From NCBI GenBank assembly GCA_009922685.1, contig RFVA01000001.1:50019-114018 (forward strand): a stretch of DNA of 64,000 bases. The letters run 5' to 3'. Below are positions 49,705 to 57,698 of this stretch, one piece after another. Each line of letters starts with the position of its first letter. Positions within the stretch are counted from its first letter, which is position 1. The translations under genes and the position numbers were made by a program. The notes beneath the pieces were generated by a model that was given only the letters and a program-made list of their open reading frames with translations, was not told the DNA's origin and searched no databases. The DNA is from Gammaproteobacteria bacterium (GTDB lineage: Bacteria; Pseudomonadota; Gammaproteobacteria; Methylococcales; Methylococcaceae).

Positions 49705-52407
49705 GTGCGAAGGTTCATGAAAAAGCTCGTTAAACGTCTGGCCATTCGCTGCGCCAGCCAACCCTTTGCCGTCATCGGCATTGCCCTACTTCTCTCCTTG
49801 CTGGCGATTCAAGCCGCAATTCAGCTTCCGGTCTATACCTCAAGGCAAGCTCTTCTCCCTCAAAATACAGAGGTTGCCGCCCGATTGAATCGGTTTCTTG
49901 AGACTTTTGGCGCCGCGTCGGATTTGGTCGTGGCCCTTGAAAACGCCCCGAGAGAAACCATGGAGGCATTTGCCACCGAGTTGGCCACCCATCTCAGGAC
50001 ACAACCTGAAATCGCTCAGGCTGCAGAGCGTCTTGATACCGATTTTTTCCTGCACCAGGCCTATCTGATGATGCCGGTATCGCAGCTGAATAGTCTCGAA
50101 AGTCTCCTTCTTGAACAGGCGAAAGCGCCATTAAAACCCCTCTCAACTCTGCTGCTTGAGGGTGCCGAAACGCTCAAAAACCCGCCAAGCACCAAAGACG
50201 TTGATCTCAAGGATGCTGAAAAGAGTCTTGACGCGCTCAATGCGACCCTCTCTGAATGGCAGCGCTGGCTGGAGCAACCTGAATCCCCTAAAGAGCTCTC
50301 TCTGTCAGGAATTCTAAAAGCCTTTGGCGCCGAACAGCTCGGCAATGGGTATTTTTCTTCCAGAAAGGGTGACTTGTTGTTTTTGTTTGTCCATGCGAGA
50401 GATCCCAGCGAAAATCGTGAGAGCCTAGCCCCATTCAATCAACGTATTCGTGAGGTCGCCGAGGAGCTTCAGGAGACCTTTCGCGCCAAGGGGCAGCAAC
50501 CTCCCGAAGTAGTCCTGACTGGCCTTCCCGCCATCGAATACGAGGAATACCTCGATATCGAAAAAGACATTCGTCTGGTGATCTGGTCGGCGGGGCTTCT
50601 GATCGCGACACTGATCTTGATGGTGGTTCGAAGCATCCGTTGGGCCCTTGCCATTTTTATACCCATGGGTCTTGGGGCTCTTTGGAGCTTGGGTTTTGCC
50701 TATTTGGCTGTTGGACATCTAACCATCATCACCTCAAGCTTCCTCGCGATCCTCTTTGGTCTTGGGGCGGACTACGGCATTTTTACCACCTCCCAGATCC
50801 AAGAATCACGACGATCCGGCACGCCCCTGATCGAAGCCATTGGCGAAGGGATTGCCGAAGCCTTCCCGGCCGTAATGACGGCAGGGATCGCTTCGCTACT
50901 GATTTTCAGCGCTCTCGCTACTGTCGAATTTCCAGGGTTTGCCGAACTCGGATTGATTGCTGCGGGTGGGGTCCTTCTGATTTTGATCAGTACCTGTTTC
51001 GTTCAACCGGCGGTCTACGCGCTATTTCCACCGAAGATAAAGGTCAAAGGCGAGCGCTTCCATCGAAAGCCTCTTAAGGGCGCTTTTTGGCCTCCGATCG
51101 CTTGGATCTTAGTCATTTTATCGATTCTGGGCGCCCTCCTTGGACTCCGTGCCGGGGTCTCTATTCCCTTCGACTATGATGTCCTGTCTTTACTTCCCAA
51201 AGATTCAAGGGCCGCCCAATATCAAAGACGCATGGTGACTGAAACGGATTATCAGTCGGAAGTTGTCATCTTTACTGCGAAGACGATCGATGAGATTCGT
51301 CACATTACGGATGAAGCCTCAAAGCTCCAAAGTCTCGCGAAAGTGCAATCGATCACTGCACTCTTCCCAGAAGATGCGATCGTGCGTCTCGAGACGGCAA
51401 AGCGAATCGGCTTGATCGCCGATCAAAAGAACATGCGCCTTCAGTTGGACACCTACGAGAAGAATCCCCTCACGGAAACCGACCTTAAAACGCTTTCAGG
51501 GCTTCTCAAGACGTCCTTGGATCAACTGGATCCAATGGAAGAGCAGGCCTTTTCAGCGGGTCAGAAATCGCTGGTTGAGAAACTGGAATCCGCGAGGACC
51601 CACATAGAAGCTCTTTTAGACGACATCACTCAGCGCCCTGAACTGAGTCTTGAAAGGACCCATCTTCTCTTTAAATCTGTTCTTATCAAGCTTCACGAGG
51701 GGCTGAACCTCATGGCTGGCTGGCGCGAAGCGACCCCAATTTCTCCGAAAGACCTTCCGGCCACCCTTCGTGACCGTTTTGTGGCGCCTGATGGGACGCT
51801 GGCCGCTTATGGCTTCCCAGCTAAAAGTGTCTATGACCCTCAGAATCTTGATCAGTTGATGGATGAGGTTTATCGAGTCGACCCCACCGCGACGGGCTTT
51901 CCAAGTACCCATCAAGTTTTCTCAAAAGCAGTCGTGGACAGTTTCACTCGCGGCACCCTGATGGCCACCATCGTTTGTCTTCTTTGGCTGACGGTCGTTC
52001 TCCGTCGTCCCAAAGCCATCATTCTAGCGGCCCTGCCACTGGTTATCGGCGGGGGCTGGATGCTGGGACTGATGGCGATCGGTGGGCTTCGGTACAATTA
52101 CGCCAATATCATTGCCCTCCCCTTGGTGATTGCACTGGCTGTCGACTATGGCGTCTGGTTCAGTCACCGCTGGCATACCCTGCAGCCTTTAAGCCCCCTA
52201 GCCATCACACTCAATGCTGGCAAGGTCATCGCCTTGGCTGCGGGCACTGAAATGGCCGGCCTTGGTGCGATCACCTTGGCGAGTTACCGTGGGGTTTCAG
52301 GGCTCGGTATGGACATCACAATTGGCCTTGTTTCTTGCCTCATTGCCACCCTCCTGGTGGCACCCGCCATCGGCCAACTGCTCAACCGCCCTTCTAAGGA
52401 TATTTGA
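49705..52407 (+). CDS. bstA: BstA-like RND sterol transporter (MMPL family)
   Basis: A 900-residue inner-membrane RND protein with the two-fold MMPL layout: TM1, a periplasmic loop (~35-285), TM2-TM6, TM7, a second long loop (~485-735) and TM8-TM12. The proton-relay region of the first half is FGLGADYGIFTTSQ, and the second half has LALAVDYGVWFSHRW. HpnN hopanoid transporters look similar, but here the next two genes are a PhnD-like and a TPR lipoprotein, the BstB and BstC pattern of Methylococcus capsulatus, and then the sterol enzymes. It likely moves sterols out of the inner membrane. GTG 49705 and ATG 49717 are both possible starts. The stop abuts the bstB start. Confidence 0.78.
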   Translation: MRRFMKKLVKRLAIRCASQPFAVIGIALLLSLLAIQAAIQLPVYTSRQALLPQNTEVAARLNRFLETFGAASDLVVALENAPRETMEAFATELATHLRTQPEIAQAAERLDTDFFLHQAYLMMPVSQLNSLESLLLEQAKAPLKPLSTLLLEGAETLKNPPSTKDVDLKDAEKSLDALNATLSEWQRWLEQPESPKELSLSGILKAFGAEQLGNGYFSSRKGDLLFLFVHARDPSENRESLAPFNQRIREVAEELQETFRAKGQQPPEVVLTGLPAIEYEEYLDIEKDIRLVIWSAGLLIATLILMVVRSIRWALAIFIPMGLGALWSLGFAYLAVGHLTIITSSFLAILFGLGADYGIFTTSQIQESRRSGTPLIEAIGEGIAEAFPAVMTAGIASLLIFSALATVEFPGFAELGLIAAGGVLLILISTCFVQPAVYALFPPKIKVKGERFHRKPLKGAFWPPIAWILVILSILGALLGLRAGVSIPFDYDVLSLLPKDSRAAQYQRRMVTETDYQSEVVIFTAKTIDEIRHITDEASKLQSLAKVQSITALFPEDAIVRLETAKRIGLIADQKNMRLQLDTYEKNPLTETDLKTLSGLLKTSLDQLDPMEEQAFSAGQKSLVEKLESARTHIEALLDDITQRPELSLERTHLLFKSVLIKLHEGLNLMAGWREATPISPKDLPATLRDRFVAPDGTLAAYGFPAKSVYDPQNLDQLMDEVYRVDPTATGFPSTHQVFSKAVVDSFTRGTLMATIVCLLWLTVVLRRPKAIILAALPLVIGGGWMLGLMAIGGLRYNYANIIALPLVIALAVDYGVWFSHRWHTLQPLSPLAITLNAGKVIALAAGTEMAGLGAITLASYRGVSGLGMDITIGLVSCLIATLLVAPAIGQLLNRPSKDI

Positions 52408-53256
52408 ATGATGAAGACAAATTGCCTGCTCCAATTGAATGGACTGGTCCTGGGAGCTCTCCTCTCGCTCCATGCTGTTGCAGATCCTGAACCGATTGTG
52501 GTTTGTTACCCCGGGGGGCCCGTCAACGAAGCCGATGCGAACACCGCAATGGAAGCCATGTTAAGGGTCATTGAGCGGGTAGGTGAATGGCCTGCGCATC
52601 GCTTTAATAGCTTCTTCACGGCTGATCCTGCGCAGTGCAAATCGCTGATGACCCAGAAAAAACCAGCCTTCGCGATCACCAGCTTGGGGCTTTTTCTAGA
52701 ACAGCATGATTCCCTTCCACTTGAGCCCATTGTCCAGCCTCGCATGAAAGGCTCGACCAGCGAACGCTATCATTTAATGATTCAGAAGGGACGTTACCCA
52801 TCGCTTGAGAGTCTCAAGGGAAAATCGGTTGGGGGAACCGTCTTTGAAGAACCCGACTTTCTTCAAAGGATCGTCTTCAAAGGGACCCTAGCGCCACCCA
52901 CCTTCTTTCATCTTGAAAAAAGTCGACAGGCGATTAAAGCTCTAAGAAGCCTTGATAAGGGGGAGCTCGATGCGGTGCTCCTCAATGGCCAACAGTTCGA
53001 CGCCCTCCCCTCGCTCCCCCTAAAGTCATCACTTGAAGCAATCTACACTTCTGACGCGATTCCCTTGATGGGACTGATCGCTGATCGCAACCTGAGTTCT
53101 TTGGAGGAGAGAACCGATTTCGCCAGGGCGCTGGAAGGGATGTGTCTTGATGTCGATGGCAAAAAGCTGTGTGAGCTATTTGGGATCGAAGCCTTTGTGC
53201 CTATTGATAAAGCCGCCATCGATTCAGCCATGGCGCTATGGAAAAAGGGACACTAA
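52408..53256 (+). CDS. bstB: BstB-like periplasmic sterol-binding protein
   Basis: A 282-residue exported protein with signal peptide MMKTNCLLQLNGLVLGALLS, cleaved near HAVA. The fold is that of PhnD/SBP_bac type phosphonate-binding proteins (PIVVCYPGG, AQCKSLMTQKKPAFAITSLGLF, LESLKGKSVGGTVF, ALRSLDKGELDAVLLNGQQ). BstB of M. capsulatus has a widened pocket that binds sterol, not phosphonate. The gene starts directly after the bstA stop, and bstC follows after three bases, so the three form one operon. Its ligand is inferred from context. Confidence 0.75.
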   Translation: MMKTNCLLQLNGLVLGALLSLHAVADPEPIVVCYPGGPVNEADANTAMEAMLRVIERVGEWPAHRFNSFFTADPAQCKSLMTQKKPAFAITSLGLFLEQHDSLPLEPIVQPRMKGSTSERYHLMIQKGRYPSLESLKGKSVGGTVFEEPDFLQRIVFKGTLAPPTFFHLEKSRQAIKALRSLDKGELDAVLLNGQQFDALPSLPLKSSLEAIYTSDAIPLMGLIADRNLSSLEERTDFARALEGMCLDVDGKKLCELFGIEAFVPIDKAAIDSAMALWKKGH

Positions 53257-53259
53257 AAC

Positions 53260-54048
53260 ATGATCAGATCCCTTCTATCGTCGCTTGTACTGATCCTTTT
53301 GACCGCTCCAGGCTGCTCATCACTGAATTCATCCCTTGGCAGTGTCGCCGACAGCCGTCAATGTCCTAAAGACAATGCGGCCCGGGTTGTTCAACGTGCT
53401 TCCGTTCTAGGGCCCCAATCCACAAACGAGGAGCTTGCCTGTGCGCTGAGGGTCCTCATCGCATCCAGCGACCCCAAGGTCATCAAATCATCTCTGTCGA
53501 GTCGCCTGTCGCTTCATTTAAGTGAAAGGGAAGTCCCTGGAAGCGAGCGCGACCGCCACATTCAACAGGGCATTCAGCAAGGTGAAAATGCCCTGAAGCT
53601 GGGTGGCGATCAGGATGCCGCAGTCCATTACTATTTGGGCGCTTTGATGGGACTTTGGTTGAATGATCATCCCCTGGATGCCGGGACAATGCTGACGCGC
53701 GTCGAAAAGGAGCTCAACACGGCCAGCAAGCTCTCAGAGTCAGTGGATGATGGAGGCCCCCTGCGTCTTCTTGGCATGATTTATCTCAAAGCCCCCCCAT
53801 GGCCGGCCGGCATGGGCGATGGAGACAAAGCCCTCGAGCTTCTCCAAAAGGCTGCCACCGAATACCCGAAACACCCCCTCAATCATGCCTTTTACGCCAA
53901 GGCACTGATCGAAGTGGATGACCGTAAGGAGGACGCCTATCGCCAGCGCGATGAAGGCCTCAAAGCGCTTAAAAATGACCATTGGGGCCAAAATCGCATT
54001 ATCTGGCAAGCTGAATTCGATAGCCTTCAAAAAGAATTGGCGCGGTGA
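53260..54048 (+). CDS. bstC: BstC-like TPR lipoprotein
   Basis: A 262-residue protein with a signal peptide ending in a lipobox-like LTAPGC, so probably a lipoprotein facing the periplasm. Helical repeats of TPR type fill residues ~60-260 (GENALKLGGDQDAAVHYYLGALMGLW, then KALELLQKAATEYPKHPLNHAFYAKALIE). BstC in Methylococcus is an outer-membrane-associated helical sterol-binding partner. It is third in the bstABC order. The sterol function is inferred from position and architecture. Confidence 0.72.
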   Translation: MIRSLLSSLVLILLTAPGCSSLNSSLGSVADSRQCPKDNAARVVQRASVLGPQSTNEELACALRVLIASSDPKVIKSSLSSRLSLHLSEREVPGSERDRHIQQGIQQGENALKLGGDQDAAVHYYLGALMGLWLNDHPLDAGTMLTRVEKELNTASKLSESVDDGGPLRLLGMIYLKAPPWPAGMGDGDKALELLQKAATEYPKHPLNHAFYAKALIEVDDRKEDAYRQRDEGLKALKNDHWGQNRIIWQAEFDSLQKELAR

Positions 54049-54120
54049 TAAGCCCTTACATCTTAGCCTTGACCCATTGATCGAATCACCCTCGCAAGCA
54101 GATACACATCCATTGACTTC

Positions 54121-56097
54121 ATGACCCCCCCCAACTCAACTCTTCGTAAAGCGACCGAGAAGGCCGTTCGTTATCTCCTGACCCAACAAAAAAAGACCGG
54201 TGATTTTGAAGGGGAAATGGTCTGGTGCACGATGATTCTTGCCCAATCAGTCATCGTACGAACCATCGTTCGGAAACCCTATAGTGAAGAGGACCGAGAC
54301 AAGATTTATCGACACTTTAAGGTCTCTCAAGCGAGTGATGGTTCCTTTGGGATGCACCCTGAATCTCCCGGCTACGTTTTTTTTACGACACTCGCCTATG
54401 TCGCTTTAAGACTCTTAGGCTTTGAACCTAAAGACCCTCTATTGGCCCGCGCCAACCAATGGCTCAAGGCGCAGTCGGTGGGAGTCAAGGGAATTCCAAC
54501 CTGGGGTAAATTCTGGCTTGCCATCGTGGGTCTCTACGATTACCAGGGCCTTAACGCGATCCCGCCCGAACTTTTCCTGCTCCCGGAATGGCTCCCCTTT
54601 CATCCCAAAAAGTTCTACAGCCATACCCGGCTTATTTATCTTGGGATTGCGGCCATTGCCGGCAAACGCTATGTCGCGCCGTTGCCACAGGATCTCGTGG
54701 CGGCGATCCGCCTCGAACTCTACGACGAGCCATACACCTCGATTGATTTTTCAAAGCACCGCCACACTCTGGCGCCTCAGGATGTTTATGTCCCGATCAC
54801 CCCCATCCTTCGTGCCATATACGATCTTCTGGCCATTTTTGAGCGGGTGCATCCCAAAGGCTTCCGAAAAAAAGCGATCGAACATTGTCTTGAGCGAATT
54901 GTCTTCGAGCAAACCTCAACGCGTTACCAAGGGATTTCCCCCGTCAACGGGCTATTAAATACCTTAGCCCTTTATATTGAAGATCCCCATCACCCACACC
55001 TTGAAGCCAGCCTAGAGGGCGTCGAGGCCTGGCGATGGGAGGATCAAGCTGAGGGCATTCGCTATGTTGGGGCACGATCGAATACTTGGGATACCGCATT
55101 TGCGCTTCAGGCTCTCGTCGAAATCAAGGAACCCGATGCAGCGTTGAAATCATCGATCGATCAAGCCCTTTCCTTTCTTGCTGGCGCTCAAATGGTCGAG
55201 GAAATTCCTCATCATGCCCTTTATTGGCGTGACCCCTCTATCGGGGGTTGGTGCTTCTCGGATGGCCAGCACCGCTGGCCCGTCAGCGACTGCACGGCTG
55301 AGGCTATGAGCGGTCTCTTGGCAATTCAAGAGCATCCCGCTTACGCCGACCTAAAAAAACTGCCGCTAGCGCATCTTAAAAACGCCACCCAGTTCATTCT
55401 CTCAAGACAAAATAAGGATGGTGGATTTGGGACCTATGAGCGCCGACGAGCAGGAAAGCTGCTTGAACTCATCAATCCCTCCGAGATGTTTGGGCAGTGT
55501 ATGACAGAGCTCTCCTACATCGAGTGCACCGCCTCCTCGCTAGCCGCATTGTCTCATTACCTGAAACACTACCCCGATTTCGAGGATCGCTCGATCAAAA
55601 AAGCCACGACCAAAGCCTTGAACCTCCTTCGAAGCGTCCAAGCGGAGGATGGGGCCTGGACGGGCTTCTGGGGGATCAATTACACCTACGCTATTTTTCA
55701 CGTGGTAAAAGCGATGCGGCTGGCAGGAGTAGCCGTGGATGACCCTGCGCTGGTCAAGGCCGCCCATTGGCTCAAAGTCCATCAGCGCGAAGATGGCGGC
55801 TGGAGCGAGCACTACACCAGCTGTCTTGAAGGCCATTACATCGAACATCCCATCACTCAAGTGGTCATGACCAGCTGGGCCATCCTTGGGCTCCTCGAAA
55901 TCGTCTCAGCTAAGGACCCTGCGGTAGAACGCGGTATTCTGTGGCTTTTAAGTCAACAACAAGAGGATGGCGGCTGGCCCCATCAAGCCGTCAACGGTGT
56001 TTTTTTTGGAGCGGCCATGCTCGATTACCGTCTGTATCATACGTATTTCCCAGTTTGGGCCTTAGCAAGGTATAATGGTGACGTCTGGGGGGAATAG
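54121..56097 (+). CDS. osc: oxidosqualene cyclase (lanosterol synthase type)
   Basis: A 658-residue triterpene cyclase that closes 2,3-oxidosqualene into a tetracyclic sterol. The acid motif is DCTAEA with D390, the sign of an oxidosqualene cyclase; squalene-hopene cyclases have DXDD there. QW-type repeats run throughout (VSQASDGSFG, NKDGGFG, QREDGGWSEH, QQEDGGWPHQ). At the position two before D390 it has V388, as lanosterol synthases do (cycloartenol synthases have Ile), while H384 matches the plant residue. Lanosterol is the likeliest product. It follows the bstABC operon by 72 bases and precedes sqmo by 135. No Shine-Dalgarno is visible before ATG 54121. Confidence 0.93.
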   Translation: MTPPNSTLRKATEKAVRYLLTQQKKTGDFEGEMVWCTMILAQSVIVRTIVRKPYSEEDRDKIYRHFKVSQASDGSFGMHPESPGYVFFTTLAYVALRLLGFEPKDPLLARANQWLKAQSVGVKGIPTWGKFWLAIVGLYDYQGLNAIPPELFLLPEWLPFHPKKFYSHTRLIYLGIAAIAGKRYVAPLPQDLVAAIRLELYDEPYTSIDFSKHRHTLAPQDVYVPITPILRAIYDLLAIFERVHPKGFRKKAIEHCLERIVFEQTSTRYQGISPVNGLLNTLALYIEDPHHPHLEASLEGVEAWRWEDQAEGIRYVGARSNTWDTAFALQALVEIKEPDAALKSSIDQALSFLAGAQMVEEIPHHALYWRDPSIGGWCFSDGQHRWPVSDCTAEAMSGLLAIQEHPAYADLKKLPLAHLKNATQFILSRQNKDGGFGTYERRRAGKLLELINPSEMFGQCMTELSYIECTASSLAALSHYLKHYPDFEDRSIKKATTKALNLLRSVQAEDGAWTGFWGINYTYAIFHVVKAMRLAGVAVDDPALVKAAHWLKVHQREDGGWSEHYTSCLEGHYIEHPITQVVMTSWAILGLLEIVSAKDPAVERGILWLLSQQQEDGGWPHQAVNGVFFGAAMLDYRLYHTYFPVWALARYNGDVWGE

Positions 56098-56105
56098 GTG
56101 TTGTC

Positions 56106-56129
56106 ATCATGCAACTATTGTTGCATGAT
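56106..56129. promoter_or_regulatory. 24-base palindrome between osc and sqmo
   Basis: ATCATGCAAC (56106-56115) and GTTGCATGAT (56120-56129) form a perfect 10-bp inverted repeat around TATT. It lies nine bases after the osc stop. It could be an operator or an mRNA hairpin separating the two genes; no T-run follows. Confidence 0.5.
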
Positions 56130-56232
56130 ATCCAGAACCGTTTAGAAATTGGGCGGCCTCTAGCCATCCATCCGCAGTCAACAGCGGCTCTCAGGCAGCA
56201 ACGCAAACCGTCCGATCCCCAAAATTGAATCA

Positions 56233-57633
56233 ATGATGGGTCATTACGAATTGATGATGGAAACACACGCGAAGAGTCAACTGGATGTCGATGTCCTGAT
56301 TGCAGGAGGCGGAGTGGCCGGAGCGGCTGCCGCCGCAGCACTTTCCCCCCTTGGGCTGAAGATCCTCATCGTCGAACCTAAATCTTCCCACGGACGCCGC
56401 CTTGCCGGCGAACTCATTCACCCACCCGGTATTGATGCTCTTAAGCATCTCGGACTTCTCGATGAAGACTCGGGTATCGGATCTGAGATTAGTGGCTTCA
56501 CCATTTTCCCCTTTGATGCCGATAACGAACACGAAGACTTCGTGACCCTCCCCTATAGTGAGGTCGAAGGCTTGAATCATGGCGGGATGGCGATTGAACA
56601 CCAAGTCCTCAAAGATCATCTTCTGGAACGCGTCAAGGATTTCCAAGGGGTTGACGTCTGGATGGGAAGCCGTGTCTCCCAGATCCTGCCGTCAGACGAA
56701 AAAAATACCTATCAGGCGATCGTGACGACCGACTCCGGAGAGATTTTGATCAATGCGCGACTGATCATTGGTGCCGACGGCCCGATGTCCCAAGTCAGAA
56801 AGCTCACGGGCATCTCCCATGAGACGCATCGATACTCCGGCATGTTGGGTGTCGAAGTAGACGATACCCATCTGCCCACCCCAGGTTTTGGCAATATTTT
56901 TCTGAATCCCTTAGGTATTTCCTATGCCTATAGCGTGACCAAGGGTCGTGCACGGGTGATGTTTGAAATTCTCCGCGGCGATGATTCAAAGGAGTCCATT
57001 CGTGAGCATCTGAAGTTCTTCCCCAGTGCGTTCCGGGATGACATTGAAAAAGCGATGGCTCAAGAAAAGCCTTTGGCTGCTGCCAACTATCGTATCGTTC
57101 CCAAAAGCGCCGTTCACGGCAATGTCGCCCTTCTGGGGGATGCCCGCGGGTGCTGTCACCCCCTCACGGCCTCAGGCATTACGACAGCCGTTAAGGATGC
57201 GATTAATCTTCGTGACGCCCTCGTCGATACCCAATTCGATGTGCAACAGGCCCTCCGTCGGTACGCCATCTCCGCTGGTCGCGTTCAGCTAACACGGCGG
57301 ACGCTTTCAGAGGAACTTCGTGAAGCGTTCCTCTCCCATACCAACGAAGCCAAACTCCTTAACCAGTGTATTTTTTCCTACTGGCGCAACAACCCTAAAG
57401 GAAGAGCGCACTCCCTCGCACTCTTATCAACGCTCGACAGCAGCATCATCTCCATGGGCATCCAGTTCCTGATGGTCGTTCTGCAGGCGTTTCGTTTGTT
57501 GCCGGCTCAGTTCCGTGATGGCAATCTTGGGCATTGGTGTTTGTCCTTGGTCAAGCTAGCCTATAAAAGCTTGACCATCCCCCAGACCGCTTTCCAGCAT
57601 TGGCTCAGAGAACGTCACGCTTTAGCTGACTGA
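56233..57633 (+). CDS. sqmo: squalene monooxygenase (epoxidase)
   Basis: A 466-residue flavoprotein that epoxidises squalene to 2,3-oxidosqualene with O2 and a reductant. The FAD loop is VLIAGGGVAGAAAAAAL, the ADP/substrate stretch is LAGELIHPPGIDALKHLGLL, the middle motif is IIGADGPMSQVRKLTG, and the conserved end is GDARGCCHPLTASGITTAVKD. This last block parallels the SQLE motif GDA...HPLTGGGMT. Together with osc next to it the reaction is secure. Two C-terminal hydrophobic segments suit membrane association. The ATG at 56233 is one of several in the first nine residues, so the start is uncertain. Confidence 0.92.
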   Translation: MMGHYELMMETHAKSQLDVDVLIAGGGVAGAAAAAALSPLGLKILIVEPKSSHGRRLAGELIHPPGIDALKHLGLLDEDSGIGSEISGFTIFPFDADNEHEDFVTLPYSEVEGLNHGGMAIEHQVLKDHLLERVKDFQGVDVWMGSRVSQILPSDEKNTYQAIVTTDSGEILINARLIIGADGPMSQVRKLTGISHETHRYSGMLGVEVDDTHLPTPGFGNIFLNPLGISYAYSVTKGRARVMFEILRGDDSKESIREHLKFFPSAFRDDIEKAMAQEKPLAAANYRIVPKSAVHGNVALLGDARGCCHPLTASGITTAVKDAINLRDALVDTQFDVQQALRRYAISAGRVQLTRRTLSEELREAFLSHTNEAKLLNQCIFSYWRNNPKGRAHSLALLSTLDSSIISMGIQFLMVVLQAFRLLPAQFRDGNLGHWCLSLVKLAYKSLTIPQTAFQHWLRERHALAD

Positions 57634-57646
57634 GCCCCATTCTTAA

Positions 57647-57693
57647 CCCCTCACGGATTTTGACCCCCTCAAAGTCCGTGAGGGGGTTTTATT
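57647..57693 (+). terminator. rho-independent terminator after sqmo
   Basis: An 11-bp stem (CCCCTCACGGA at 57647-57657, TCCGTGAGGGG at 57675-57685) with a 17-base loop is followed by GTTTTATT. It separates sqmo from convergent cyp51. Confidence 0.85.
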
Positions 57694-57698
57694 CCGCC

